64,000 bases of DNA from Pseudomonas sp. p1(2021b) (GCF_020151015.1 NZ_CP083747.1:186001-250000); one strand, 5' to 3'. Positions 35,202-44,702 are shown, numbered from the stretch's first letter. Notes: generated by a model not told the origin, from the sequence alone. A program made the numbers and translations.

Positions 35202-36731
35202 TCATGGCGGCTTTCTCGAACCTTTCCGGCGCCGCCCCCTGCCCTTGCCCTCGACCTTCTTGGAAGCCTCTTCTGCCAGCTTTTGCACCGGCATCCGACC
35301 AAGGCGAGAATGGGGATCAATCATCTCTACACCCATCTCTTGATCGGTGAAGTCGTGCGTGCCTGGCATTAAGTTGACGAAGCGTGTGTATCGCCCCTCA
35401 AAGCCAAGCCGCACAAAACCGGTCGGACCTTCACGCTGCTTGCCGATGATGATCTCGGCCGTACCAGCGAAGCGGGAGTCAGGGTTGTACACCTCATCCC
35501 GGTACACGAACAGGATCACATCCGCGTCCTGCTCAATTGCCCCGGATTCGCGCAGATCGGAGTTAACCGGGCGCTTGTCCTTGCGTTGTTCCACCGAGCG
35601 ATTGAGCTGCGAGAGTGCAATCACGGGGCAATCAAATTCCTTGGCCAAAGCCTTTAGTGACCTGGAGATGGCCGAAATCTCGTTGGTACGATTGAGGCCG
35701 CCGTAGCCGGGGATTTGCATCAGCTGCAGATAGTCCACCATGATCAGGCCAATCTCGCCGTGCACACGCCGAAGCCTCCGCGTACGGCTGCGCATCTCCG
35801 AAGGGCTCAGCGCCGGCGTGTCGTCAATGAAGAAGCGATCGTTCTTGTTGAGCGCGTTGGCAGCCTTGGTCAGCTTGGTCCAGTCCTCGTTTAACAGCTT
35901 CCCGGATCGGACTCGCGACTGGTCAATGCCACCCATCGAGGAGAGCATGCGCGTTAGCAGTGCATCGCCAGGCATCTCCATGGAGTAGACCACGACCACT
36001 TTTTCCGACCGCAGAACGGCCTCTTCCACAATGTTCATGGCAAAAGTGGTTTTGCCCATGGATGGCCGGCCGGCCACGATGACCAGGTCAGCAGGCCGCA
36101 ACAGACTCAGTTTGCTATTGAGGTCGACGAAGCCTGTCGACTGGCCCAGGGACTCAAGCCCTGACTCATGGGCGGTTTCGATCTTCTCGACGGCCTTCCT
36201 GAGCAGTGTGTCGATACCAACCGGCCCACCTTCCTTCGGCCGTTGACCGGCCACGGACAGCATTTTCGATTCGGCATCATGCACAAGATCTTCTGCAGAT
36301 CGGCCATTCGGGGAGCTGGCGCCGTGCTCAATCTCCCCACAGACGCCAATGATCTTTCGGAACAGCGACCGCTCACTGACTACGCGGGCAAAAGACGCGA
36401 TGTTGGCAACGGACGGAGTGTTATCGGAAAGCTCTTTAAGATAGGCCAACCCACCGGCGTTCGAGAGCTCCCCTGCTCTATCCAGTGCCTCTTGGGCTGT
36501 GACAACATCAAGCGCACGCCCCTCTTCAAGCAGCCTGGAAATAGCCTTGAAAATGAGCCTGTGGTCTGCGTGGAAAAAATCAGATTCGACCACCAGGTCC
36601 GAGACACGCACCCAGGCACGTGGCTCGTTCAGCAATCCGCCTAGAATGGCCTGCTCGGCTTCAACAGAATGCGGCAGCTCCCGACTGGGGGTCTGATCGT
36701 ATTCAGCCGCTAGATGGATATGGTCGTTCAA
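35202..36731 (-). CDS. dnaB: Replicative DNA helicase, DnaB family (copy 2)
   Basis: 509 residues, start TTG at 36731 with TAAGG upstream (no ATG available near the conserved N-terminus HSVEAEQAILGGLL). Walker A GRPSMGKTT at 221-229, same catalytic blocks as copy 1, about 40 extra residues at the C-terminus ending in a basic tail (KKVEGKGRGRRRKGSRKPP). A diverged paralogue, suggesting a distinct partner or replicon. Confidence 0.9.
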   Translation of the reverse strand: MNDHIHLAAEYDQTPSRELPHSVEAEQAILGGLLNEPRAWVRVSDLVVESDFFHADHRLIFKAISRLLEEGRALDVVTAQEALDRAGELSNAGGLAYLKELSDNTPSVANIASFARVVSERSLFRKIIGVCGEIEHGASSPNGRSAEDLVHDAESKMLSVAGQRPKEGGPVGIDTLLRKAVEKIETAHESGLESLGQSTGFVDLNSKLSLLRPADLVIVAGRPSMGKTTFAMNIVEEAVLRSEKVVVVYSMEMPGDALLTRMLSSMGGIDQSRVRSGKLLNEDWTKLTKAANALNKNDRFFIDDTPALSPSEMRSRTRRLRRVHGEIGLIMVDYLQLMQIPGYGGLNRTNEISAISRSLKALAKEFDCPVIALSQLNRSVEQRKDKRPVNSDLRESGAIEQDADVILFVYRDEVYNPDSRFAGTAEIIIGKQREGPTGFVRLGFEGRYTRFVNLMPGTHDFTDQEMGVEMIDPHSRLGRMPVQKLAEEASKKVEGKGRGRRRKGSRKPP

Positions 36732-36893
36732 GCCTCAGGCCTTACTCGTCGAAATGCTGGTGTGGATCGGGCTGCCAGCTGCAATCAGTACCCTTAGGTG
36801 GTCCTGACCTGCGCTGACAGCTGGTGTTTGGTCACGATGTTCGTTGTTTGGGGGCCTAGAACGCAACTACCACCCGCTGGGTGGCCGGCCGGA

Positions 36894-37148
36894 TCAGAAC
36901 GTCACTTCGATCAACGTTGCCCGCCCGGTGCGAGTTTGAAAGTCGCAAAGGCCAAACTGCACGAGCCGTGGCTGCCGGTGAGCGATGCAGGTAGCGACCT
37001 GGGCGCGGAATGCCGCCAACTCAAGCGGGAGCACTGATCGACCAGTAGCGGCCTGGATCTTATCGCGGAATTCCTGCAGCGCCGCCTCCAAGCCAGCATC
37101 ATCGCCGTCCTGGCCTGAAGTTTCGGCACTCGGTTTTGGGATTGACAT
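36894..37148 (-). CDS. Small hypothetical protein
   Basis: 84 residues, ATG 37148 with GGAGAG upstream. Acidic N-terminus then helices. It precedes dnaB copy 2 by 162 bp (36732-36893, no gene seen), driven by the well-formed promoter at 37209-37251. Confidence 0.55.
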   Translation of the reverse strand: MSIPKPSAETSGQDGDDAGLEAALQEFRDKIQAATGRSVLPLELAAFRAQVATCIAHRQPRLVQFGLCDFQTRTGRATLIEVTF

Positions 37149-37208
37149 TCAAACTCTCCAGGGGGGCCGTGCGCTGACATGCGCAGTTGCGGATTACAAC
37201 CGCAAGGT

Positions 37209-37251
37209 CGTAACACGCAACTATAATCCTGAAAGATTTACTCAATGTCAA
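37209..37251 (-). promoter_or_regulatory. Strong sigma70 promoter of the ACGTGTTATG class
   Basis: On the minus strand a perfect TTGACA (37246-37251), 17-bp spacer, GATTAT (37223-37228), then AGTTGCGTGTTACG. It is the best -35 of the set and likely drives 36894-37148 and perhaps the dnaB genes. Confidence 0.65.
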
Positions 37252-37358
37252 ACGGCATAGAAGGTTACGCAGACGACCTGTAAAGCACTGAATATCCTAT
37301 ATTTTCAGTGAAAACATGAGATCTTCATGACTGACGAAAATACAGAGCAAAGGAAGAA

Positions 37359-37886
37359 TTAAAGTGCTTCCGCGAATTCGACATCGAGTCCTTTTGAATG
37401 GCTGCCCAACAGCTCTTGGATGTCCGCAGTAATGCCGGTCTCGGTCTCGAAGGGAGGCGCTGGCTCAACCCAGCTGTACTGGGGCCCAGCCAACTGCCGT
37501 GCTGTCTCTTTGTTCGACAGGGTTGAGCGCCAGCGCAAAATCAAGTACTCCTCGACTTCCTTTCGCCCAAACGGGATTGCGCAGAAGGACAGCTCATAGT
37601 TGCTGGAATATGTGCTGATCAAGCCCTTTTTGTCGCTGGCGCAAAGGCCAAACAAAGCACAAGTTTTTTTGGCGAATGAATGATTCTTAAAATTCGTCAG
37701 GTCACTCATCCTGGCTCGTAGGGCCGAACTCTCGCCCACATAGACTGGAGACTGGCCCTTCCATATCACGTAGACCCCAGCGTCACGTGTGATGTCCTTC
37801 TTCCAGTCGACATGGCCAGCCAATACACGCCGCGGGGCTGAGATCATCGTTGCCTCGTAGTGACGCAGTTGCTCCTGGGTGTTCAA
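37359..37886 (-). CDS. GIY-YIG nuclease domain protein
   Basis: 175 residues. AGVYVIWKGQSPVYVGESSA (36-55) has GVY and VYVG at the spacing of a GIY-YIG core, LRARMSDL supplies the conserved arginine, and VEEYLILRW (about 120-128) a candidate catalytic glutamate. Such single-domain proteins nick or cut DNA; the substrate is unknown. ATG 37886. The region 37149-37358 contains only the promoter. Confidence 0.65.
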   Translation of the reverse strand: MNTQEQLRHYEATMISAPRRVLAGHVDWKKDITRDAGVYVIWKGQSPVYVGESSALRARMSDLTNFKNHSFAKKTCALFGLCASDKKGLISTYSSNYELSFCAIPFGRKEVEEYLILRWRSTLSNKETARQLAGPQYSWVEPAPPFETETGITADIQELLGSHSKGLDVEFAEAL

Positions 37887-38023
37887 GTGCTTTTGCTCCT
37901 AGATGCCGCCTTCGTAGGGTCCGAGTTCAGTCACCCGGTGTTGCCGGTGAATTCTGACTGAAAATTGCGCAAGACTCACTATTGATTTCGGCACCTAGGT
38001 AGCCATTGAGCACACTAGCTCCG

Positions 38024-38398
38024 TTAGCTCATTTTAATTTCATTTTGATTCCGACTACGTCTTATCCGCCACTTTTTAAGGGCAGCAAAAACATCACACA
38101 CCATCCCATGCCAGATCAAAGCCATGATTATCAGTGTGAAATAATCCGGCGCACCCTCTAACTCGGCGAGGCTATGCAGATCGATCGGCTCCGCAGTGGA
38201 GAAGATCTTGCCAACTACTGACACCACAAAAAGAATTACAAATAATACCGCAGCAGAACGCAATAAGCTCAAAATCGTTAGTACAACAAACATTACCAGT
38301 GCTTTGAGCGTGATAACGGTGAAGAACCGAGGGCGCTCACAAACGCCAAGCCAGTTTGTCTTCCAGCCAGAATTACCGTTCTTGAATTTTCTATTCAT
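38024..38398 (-). CDS. Membrane protein
   Basis: 124 residues with two or three membrane segments (about 27-62 as a pair, 85-104) and a basic C-terminal tail (KKWRIRRSRNQNEIK). Follows two other small membrane-protein genes in the same direction. Confidence 0.6.
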   Translation of the reverse strand: MNRKFKNGNSGWKTNWLGVCERPRFFTVITLKALVMFVVLTILSLLRSAAVLFVILFVVSVVGKIFSTAEPIDLHSLAELEGAPDYFTLIIMALIWHGMVCDVFAALKKWRIRRSRNQNEIKMS

Positions 38399-38414
38399 CT
38401 CGATTCAACCTGTA

Positions 38415-38774
38415 CTAATTGCTTGGGCTGGAGGGAGTGCGCGAGGCAGAAACAGCATCAATGCCTAGTGCAACCTCATTCTGCGCTTGGGATGACTGCT
38501 CAACTGCACTTCCAGCATCACACCACTGGCGATCTACGCCAGAGCAGCCTGTGACTCCTGTCCGCTTCTTCTTGAATCCGAACCCATGCCCTGTGGCCAG
38601 GTGTACAAACGGCAATGCCGCCCAGTACCCAACGACAAGCGATGCCGCCTTAGCGGTAAGCCCGGGCAACGTGTATGCGAATGAGCTCGCAGAAAAAGCT
38701 GCGATGCAGATGGCGCCAACCACGTAGTTGCGCCGAATTTGATTTTGGGCGGGCTGCTGGCCAGACGGAATCAT
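38415..38774 (-). CDS. Small membrane protein
   Basis: 119 residues from ATG 38774. Two hydrophobic segments (YVVGAICIAAFSASSFAY; LVVGYWAALPFVHLATGHG) then a soluble tail with two cysteines. Its start overlaps the stop of the preceding gene (ATGA). Confidence 0.6.
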   Translation of the reverse strand: MIPSGQQPAQNQIRRNYVVGAICIAAFSASSFAYTLPGLTAKAASLVVGYWAALPFVHLATGHGFGFKKKRTGVTGCSGVDRQWCDAGSAVEQSSQAQNEVALGIDAVSASRTPSSPSN

Positions 38775-39085
38775 GGTGCCCCCTTGAAAGCTTCGGCCTG
38801 ACGCTCGACTAGCGCGCAGCGCTCCTTGACCCACTCTAGATCTCTAATGCGGATGTCCTGCGCGCTTCGGTTGGCATTCACCAGGAGACGATTTGCGCAT
38901 TTCGACTCACGGGTCGCCGCCTCAATTTCCTCAGGTGTCGCAGATGAAAAATCAGTTCTCAGCTTGCTCAAACCTAGGCCGCTATAGGCCAGCGGTCCTC
39001 CGATCAGAGCGAGCAACGCTACGCCCCAGTAAACCGCACGCCTGCGGGTGTTTTTTTCTGAACTCACCAAGGATCTCCCGGACAT
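38771..39085 (-). CDS. Membrane-anchored small protein
   Basis: 104 residues; one N-terminal membrane anchor (VYWGVALLALIGGPLAYSGL) after a basic stretch, then a helical extracytoplasmic domain. First gene of a three-gene membrane-protein operon expressed from the promoter at 39114-39157. Confidence 0.6.
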   Translation of the reverse strand: MSGRSLVSSEKNTRRRAVYWGVALLALIGGPLAYSGLGLSKLRTDFSSATPEEIEAATRESKCANRLLVNANRSAQDIRIRDLEWVKERCALVERQAEAFKGAP

Positions 39086-39113
39086 GGCTCGCTTGCCGGA
39101 CTGAAAAATAACA

Positions 39114-39157
39114 CATAACGCGTACAGATAACTCTTCAGTATTGAATTACCTTGTCA
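39114..39157 (-). promoter_or_regulatory. Promoter of the ACGTGTTATG class
   Basis: On the minus strand TGACAA (39152-39157), 18-bp spacer, AGTTAT (39128-39133), then CTGTACGCGTTATG. Drives the membrane-protein operon leftward and is divergent from the NYN gene. Confidence 0.5.
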
Positions 39158-39331
39158 CACCCCCCCCTCAGTCGTATGCGTGGCGACCCTCGTTAAGGGA
39201 CCATCGTCAACTCCGCCCCAGGCTCTTCACTCTCCTGACGCTTCCTCTTAAAGTGGGCGTTCAGTTGCGCTATGAAACAGGTGCCCTGGTGCGCATCAGT
39301 TGCTCGCAGATCTCCATCATTTGGGAACGCA

Positions 39332-40588
39332 ATGGATCAGAACCCATACAGTGCGCAGCTCGAAGCAGCTGTCGCCGCCCTGGCCGCGGCTGAAGCGGGC
39401 TTGCAGGAGCAGTACGAACTCTACGGCCATCTGCATCGCTTTGATGAAGACCAGGCCAAGTTGGCGCTCAGAAATGCCGAGGTGAAACTAAAGGACCTCG
39501 AACGGGAACGAACCGAATTGGGTGTGGTGCCCCTGCTTGATCGTGCCACTATCTACAAGGCCGTCTATCGCGCTAACCGCTCGCTCCTCGGGCAAGCATT
39601 CGATGCAGTGACGGGCCGGATTCCAGAACCACCCAAAATGTCCGAGGCAGAGGAAGCCAAGCTAGCCGAGAAAGCTGCTCGGTTGGGGGCATTGCTTGGC
39701 GAGGATGGAGAGATAGCCACCCAGCAGCATTTGGTACAGAGGCTTCGATACGATATTCAGTTCCACTCTTCCCTGGACTGGCTCGAAACCGACTCCGACT
39801 ACGCAACCTACAGTTCGCAAATCGCGAGACTGCAGCCAGCCATTGAAAGTCTTTCAGCCAAAATCGCTAGGTTTGAAGAGCATATTCGGGAGCCACAGGC
39901 ACAGTGCCTCAAATATCGTCAGCGTCTGGATGTGGCCAAGGAGAAGCTGGCCCAAGCGATCCATTTCAGAGATCGCCACCGAAACGCACCACCACGCTCA
40001 GTCGAGGCTGCGAGAGTAAAGGGGGCTTGCAGTAACTACTTCGGAACAGATGACATTGCCCAGGTCGTCAGACACAAAACCAGCGATGTTGAGGACCTTG
40101 AACGTGAGCTCGCCAAATGGGAGCAGCGCATGGCGTCACTGCAGCAGCGCGATAATCGAGTCATCGAGCGGCTGATCATTGACGGGAACAACCTATGCAA
40201 TCGTGGCCGGGGCAAGAGTCAACAGTTCATCGGATTGAACGCTTTGAGTGCACTCGTTCCGGCCCTGCTGTCAAACTGGCCTGGCAGTGAAATCATTCTG
40301 GTCTTCGATCCAGGCATCACGAGGAAGCTCCAGGTTTCGTGGGAGGACATTCAAAGCACCTTCCCAACTGTGGAGACATACCGCGTCGACAAAGGCCACA
40401 GCGCCGATGAAATGATCATTGAACTGGCCTCTTCACCGAATGCATTCATCATCAGCAACGATCGTTTCACGGAATTCAGCAACCGACCCGCCCTCAAGGA
40501 AAACAGAGTCTTTGGCCATGACATTACCAAGAAAAACATCTTGGTGAATGAGCTGTGGATCTCAGTGGATTATTCCTCTCCAGGCTGA
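39332..40588 (+). CDS. Coiled-coil protein with C-terminal NYN/PIN-like ribonuclease domain
   Basis: 418 residues from ATG 39332. Residues 1-275 are largely coiled coil (EVKLKDLERERTELG ... VEDLERELAKWEQRMASL). Residues 279-415 form a NYN-like domain: LIIDGNNLCNRG (Asp284), HSADEMIIELA (Asp359/Glu360) and FIISNDRFTEF (Asp377), the acidic set of Regnase-type RNases. Coiled coil plus NYN suggests an oligomeric RNA-cleaving effector, perhaps in defence. The domain call is by motif. Confidence 0.65.
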   Translation: MDQNPYSAQLEAAVAALAAAEAGLQEQYELYGHLHRFDEDQAKLALRNAEVKLKDLERERTELGVVPLLDRATIYKAVYRANRSLLGQAFDAVTGRIPEPPKMSEAEEAKLAEKAARLGALLGEDGEIATQQHLVQRLRYDIQFHSSLDWLETDSDYATYSSQIARLQPAIESLSAKIARFEEHIREPQAQCLKYRQRLDVAKEKLAQAIHFRDRHRNAPPRSVEAARVKGACSNYFGTDDIAQVVRHKTSDVEDLERELAKWEQRMASLQQRDNRVIERLIIDGNNLCNRGRGKSQQFIGLNALSALVPALLSNWPGSEIILVFDPGITRKLQVSWEDIQSTFPTVETYRVDKGHSADEMIIELASSPNAFIISNDRFTEFSNRPALKENRVFGHDITKKNILVNELWISVDYSSPG

Positions 40589-40649
40589 GCAGGATAGTAG
40601 GATAGGCTTCCCTGCGCTCCCATGCGTTACGAATCAGCTGCACGTTCAA

Positions 40650-41414
40650 TCATCGTCTTTGGCAAGGCCATAGTCGCTCTGCGCAGGCCGGACCGCCGGT
40701 AAGGTCGTACAGCTCCTCGACCGTGTAGATGTTGCCGTTATCACCGAACAGCACATCATTATCACGGTTGAGCGAAGCTGCAGCGCCCGGCTTCGGCCGG
40801 CGGCACCATAGGGAGATGTCTCGGATGAAGAAGCCCGCCGAGATGACTGCAAAAACCAAGAATGTGAACAGCACGCCCTTCGTCACTAGCGCGAGCGCTC
40901 CAACGCCCAGGAACGCCAAGAGCCCCTTCGGTACGGTGTGGTCAGGGTCTCGCAGATGGCTCAGGCTACAGCCGAAAGACAGCATCACCAGGGCCGCGGC
41001 TATCGCTACGCCCACATCTGCTTCAGCACTCTTTTCGATGGTTCCCCAGATACCCGCTGCCACCGATCCTGCAATTGCGGCAAGGTGACGAACCAGCGCC
41101 AGCGGGGTACGACGAATCCTATCTTCGATAGCCCAGAGAGCGCGAGTGGGCGCCATCATCTGAGGTGCCCTGACCATGCCGGCCAGTGCATCCACGGCGG
41201 CCTCCATCTTCCGTACAGTCGACGGAGTGACCACCGTCATGGTCGCGAGGTCCTGGATCAGCTGCACGCAACGCTTGAACTCTGGAGTTGCCCGCTTGAT
41301 CGAGCCTGGGTTGAAGTCAGCCAGGTCGATGCTGCCAGCGTACAAACCAAGGTAACCAGCAATCAAGGCCTCGGCTCGCGCCATCTGCTGATCAACAATT
41401 CTGTTCAGATTCAT
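40650..41414 (-). CDS. Membrane protein
   Basis: 254 residues from ATG 41414. A helical N-terminal half (about 1-115) precedes four hydrophobic segments between residues 115 and 210 and a cytoplasmic tail (RDNDVLFGDNGNIYTVEELY). No family recognised. Converges with the NYN gene. Confidence 0.6.
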   Translation of the reverse strand: MNLNRIVDQQMARAEALIAGYLGLYAGSIDLADFNPGSIKRATPEFKRCVQLIQDLATMTVVTPSTVRKMEAAVDALAGMVRAPQMMAPTRALWAIEDRIRRTPLALVRHLAAIAGSVAAGIWGTIEKSAEADVGVAIAAALVMLSFGCSLSHLRDPDHTVPKGLLAFLGVGALALVTKGVLFTFLVFAVISAGFFIRDISLWCRRPKPGAAASLNRDNDVLFGDNGNIYTVEELYDLTGGPACAERLWPCQRR

Positions 41415-41534
41415 CGCTCGTCCATTCGATTGCCCTTGCTGGCTAAAGGCTCCAGCAGCATCTGAGAATGCAACTCTCAACAACCAGACTAGCCCAGCTA
41501 GATGGCTGGGCTTGAGTACACCTGGTGCTTGCTC

Positions 41535-41750
41535 CTAGTTCAGCACTTTATTCAGGCCGTCACGCAGACACCGGGCCTGATCCTCGTAACGCTCGGAACG
41601 GTCCAGGACCTGACCGCTCGCATTCGTGGTTTGCCAAAAGCTGTCCCCAGTGTCCATCTCGTCAACTAGTAGCTCAAGTAGTTGGCTGCTGTCGATCTGC
41701 ACACTGTAGGTCAGCTCGAACCCCTCTAATTCTTCCCGTTCAGTGCTCAT
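41535..41750 (-). CDS. Small hypothetical protein
   Basis: 71 residues from ATG 41750. Acidic and helical (MSTEREELEGFELTYSVQID). It starts 39 bp after the RNB-type gene and probably belongs to its operon. Confidence 0.5.
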   Translation of the reverse strand: MSTEREELEGFELTYSVQIDSSQLLELLVDEMDTGDSFWQTTNASGQVLDRSERYEDQARCLRDGLNKVLN

Positions 41751-41789
41751 TTGCTTAGCTCCCTCGCGGCGGTCAACTGGGCGCCTCAA

Positions 41790-43802
41790 TCAGCTCGCTA
41801 TTTTCACTTGCCCAAGGATTTCGGCAGCAGCTAGCTCTTTCGCGACTTTCTTACCTCCAGCCACTGTCTTGGCCGAAAGCACATTTCCATCTACCACAAT
41901 TTGCGCCACGCATTCGAATTGCGGAGGGGCAATGCTCAGCTGGGTGAAGATGTAACTGGGCTCCGCCAGCCTGTTTTTTTGTGCCATCTCATTTAGCTGC
42001 ACTACCGGGTTTGAGCTGCTCACGGAAGTCGCCTCACGTGACTTGGCCAGTCGCTCCAATAGGATGGCCGAAGCAGCTGCTTCAGCGGCCTTCTTGGTTG
42101 CACACTCTGGTGAGGTAGCACTTTCGACGTCGCCACCCTTCGGGTGGACAGTCGCGGTGGCTGTGAAGCTTGCAGCATTTGACGGTCCACTCATCGCGAC
42201 ATGCAAATGGGGAGCAGCCCACCCCCGCTTCCGGCAAAGTTCAATTAGCGCACCTTTGTAGTCAGTAGCGCGGGGCGCTGGAGAGCTTGATGACTGCGTC
42301 GGAGCCTCAGGGCTAAGGCTGTTTATGGGCAAACTCAAGTGACGACACAAAATCTCGACCATGGCTTTCTGCTTTGCTACACGCTTCTCGCGGTGCACAC
42401 CAACTCCCTGAAGACGCCGCCCACTTGCCGAGACAGCAACCACACACTTGAAGCCTCCATTTACACCGTGCACCGTTTCATCGAGCCCCTCAAAAACTTG
42501 AGTCTGGATTCCGTTCATGATGATCCTGACCACGTTGTGAGGGTGCTGGCACATCCAGTTCGAGAAAGCCACCCCAAGATCTTCGGTGATTGCTTCCCTT
42601 GGGATTTGAATCGCAAGTCGATCGACGATGGCGTCCGCTATCGTGTTGTTGTTGAGTCTTCGTATCAATTCAGCCACTACAGCTTCAGGCAAATGACCGG
42701 CGTCTTTCGCGAGCTTCACGGCAGCGCTGAGTACGTTGTCCTCCATATTGACCAGGTTCCCACTCGCCACCAAGCGCTGAGCTTTCCGCGCCAGCACCTC
42801 CTTGTGGTAGTCGACAGTGGATTCGGATCGCTCTCGCAGCGTTTTGTTGATCGACGCAGAGATTGTAAGCAGATCTGCTTGCGAATATGGCAGCGGGCAA
42901 TTGTCGAGATGCGCCCGAATCTGGCGAATGTTCACCAAGTCGGCATACCGACGAAGCGGAGAGGTGCCGTGGAGGTACAGCGTTAGGCCAAGACCGTAAT
43001 GCCCACGCGCCACGCCATCGTAAACAGCACGCTCTATGAGTGCCCCTAACTGCGCACCCACAGAGGCTTCGGTCACCAGCCCCTCTTTCAACCACTGCTC
43101 GACTGTGTTGGCCAGGTCCAGTGCATGCGGAGCGGAGACTCGGCTTGCGTGGTTACGGTATACCGCCGGCAGCCCATTCTCGGCCATGAAGAGGGCTATT
43201 TGGGAATTCGTCAGAATCATGAATTCTTGCACGATGATGTGCCCGACCATCTGATCCAACGACTCGTATTGGCGAAGATTGCCCTCCTCATCCGAGAGCA
43301 TGAGCTTGCGAATATCGTAAAGGGCAAGCGCTCCTTTCGATCGGCGGCGCTGCAGCAGCAGCGTCGAAACCCTACTGAGGAGCTCCACCATTTCACGCAA
43401 AGGGCTTTGAGTGCTTCGGGCTATCTCCGGAATGGCCTCATATGTGAGACGGGTGTTGACGGTGATAACCTGGCAGCTAGGTTCAAAACCGACGACCTCA
43501 AGCGAGCTATTGAGCGTGATTGTAAAAACCATCGCTTGCCGTGGTTGCCCCGCGACAAGGCTACTTTGATCTGCGCCGATGTGCCGTGGCAGCATTGTTT
43601 GCACTGCACGATCTCGGGCATAGATCGAGGCGGCCCGCTCAAACGCCAACTTATCGTCATGAGAGCCGACCCCAACCTTCGCAGAAGGATCGGCGATGGC
43701 AACTGATATGATGTACAGATCGCCGCTCTGGGTGATCGATATCGCGTCGTCGATATCAAGCGTTTTCTGGGAATCGATGGTCACGAAGAATGGTGAAGTC
43801 AC
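41790..43802 (-). CDS. RNB-type exoribonuclease fused to dsRNA-binding-like domains
   Basis: 670 residues from GTG 43802 (AAGGA 7 bases upstream); an upstream TTG is possible but overlaps the previous gene. RNB catalytic domain: TIDSQKTLDIDDAISI with the acidic DIDD at 16-19, and HGTSPLRRYADLVNIRQI (278-295), the signature of RNase II/R. No S1 domain follows. Instead there are three dsRBD-like units, about 410-488 (GVGVHREKRVAKQKAMVEIL), 513-582 and 597-665 (VAGGKKVAKELAAAEIL). Predicted 3'-5' RNA degradation guided to double-stranded RNA. Gene order places it with the PAPS-reductase-like gene. Confidence 0.75.
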   Translation of the reverse strand: MTSPFFVTIDSQKTLDIDDAISITQSGDLYIISVAIADPSAKVGVGSHDDKLAFERAASIYARDRAVQTMLPRHIGADQSSLVAGQPRQAMVFTITLNSSLEVVGFEPSCQVITVNTRLTYEAIPEIARSTQSPLREMVELLSRVSTLLLQRRRSKGALALYDIRKLMLSDEEGNLRQYESLDQMVGHIIVQEFMILTNSQIALFMAENGLPAVYRNHASRVSAPHALDLANTVEQWLKEGLVTEASVGAQLGALIERAVYDGVARGHYGLGLTLYLHGTSPLRRYADLVNIRQIRAHLDNCPLPYSQADLLTISASINKTLRERSESTVDYHKEVLARKAQRLVASGNLVNMEDNVLSAAVKLAKDAGHLPEAVVAELIRRLNNNTIADAIVDRLAIQIPREAITEDLGVAFSNWMCQHPHNVVRIIMNGIQTQVFEGLDETVHGVNGGFKCVVAVSASGRRLQGVGVHREKRVAKQKAMVEILCRHLSLPINSLSPEAPTQSSSSPAPRATDYKGALIELCRKRGWAAPHLHVAMSGPSNAASFTATATVHPKGGDVESATSPECATKKAAEAAASAILLERLAKSREATSVSSSNPVVQLNEMAQKNRLAEPSYIFTQLSIAPPQFECVAQIVVDGNVLSAKTVAGGKKVAKELAAAEILGQVKIAS

Positions 43803-43863
43803 GGTGGATCCTTGGCCTATCAAGCTGTGTGTGGATTCTACACTGGAAGCAGTCAGAGGGCGG

Positions 43864-44664
43864 TCATGCCGCCAACTCAACAAGTGGGATTCGATTCATG
43901 TGCATCGTGTAGCCCGTGCGCCGCTCAAGAGCGACGTACTGCTCGAAAAGCTCAGGGTGATGGACACGCCCGTTACGCAAGTCAGGCTTGGACGCCATCA
44001 CGCAGAAAATGCAGCTCAATCGATCATTACCGAGGGCATAGGCGTGATGAGGACGCTGCCCCGCTGCAGCGATGGCACCGAAGACCTCATCCGTGCGCAT
44101 GTCATGTACTGGCAACCACTCGAACCAGGTCAACACAGAGTTGCTGATCCCCATCCGGCTGAAAACTACCCGCTTCGCTCGCCCTGGCGACTCTTGAGCG
44201 CGCAGGCCAAGGCAGTTGACGATCGTTTTGAAGCCATTGGCCTTTGCATAGCGCCTGACCTCACGTTGGATGGGTCCTCGTTTCAAGTCGCTCGTGCATT
44301 GGCGAGTAGACGCAGATGGCCAGCTCGGTACCTCGGGGCGAATCTCGAACCGACGCTCTACCATTTCCAGCAGCGTCTTCGAGGCTGTGGCAACAATGAA
44401 AGGAAGGCCTGCAGCGGCGGCTTGATCACGGGCCAGCTCCATCGCCCCCGGCCACTCCATCGGGCCCAGCGATGCATGGACAACCACCAGCTGGCTAGCC
44501 GGAACGCGCTCCAGGAGACGGATCAGTTGCACCTGCGAATCCTTACCGCCCGAATGGTTGGCCACAAACAGCGCACCACTGGCGATCAACTGGTCAAGCT
44601 CGGCTTTTGTGGAGTCACGGGTTTCATCCCCGAAAAGCAAGCCCTGCTGCTGAAAACGATCCAT
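43864..44664 (-). CDS. PAPS-reductase-family PP-loop protein
   Basis: 266 residues. PP-loop NHSGGKDSQVQLIRLL (SGGKDS 38-43), RQCTSDLKRGPIQREVRR (121-138) and a late CxxC (CIFCVMASKPDL, Cys218/221), the pattern of phage and plasmid PAPS-reductase-like proteins that adenylate or thiolate an unknown substrate. The three cysteines could hold an Fe-S cluster. Transcribed from a promoter with paired CTATAGRACAAY repeats; the RNB-dsRBD gene follows directly. Confidence 0.75.
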   Translation of the reverse strand: MDRFQQQGLLFGDETRDSTKAELDQLIASGALFVANHSGGKDSQVQLIRLLERVPASQLVVVHASLGPMEWPGAMELARDQAAAAGLPFIVATASKTLLEMVERRFEIRPEVPSWPSASTRQCTSDLKRGPIQREVRRYAKANGFKTIVNCLGLRAQESPGRAKRVVFSRMGISNSVLTWFEWLPVHDMRTDEVFGAIAAAGQRPHHAYALGNDRLSCIFCVMASKPDLRNGRVHHPELFEQYVALERRTGYTMHMNRIPLVELAA

Positions 44665-44702
44665 TTCCTGCTGGCCTCATTGATAGACGTCAATGAGAAA
44701 AG

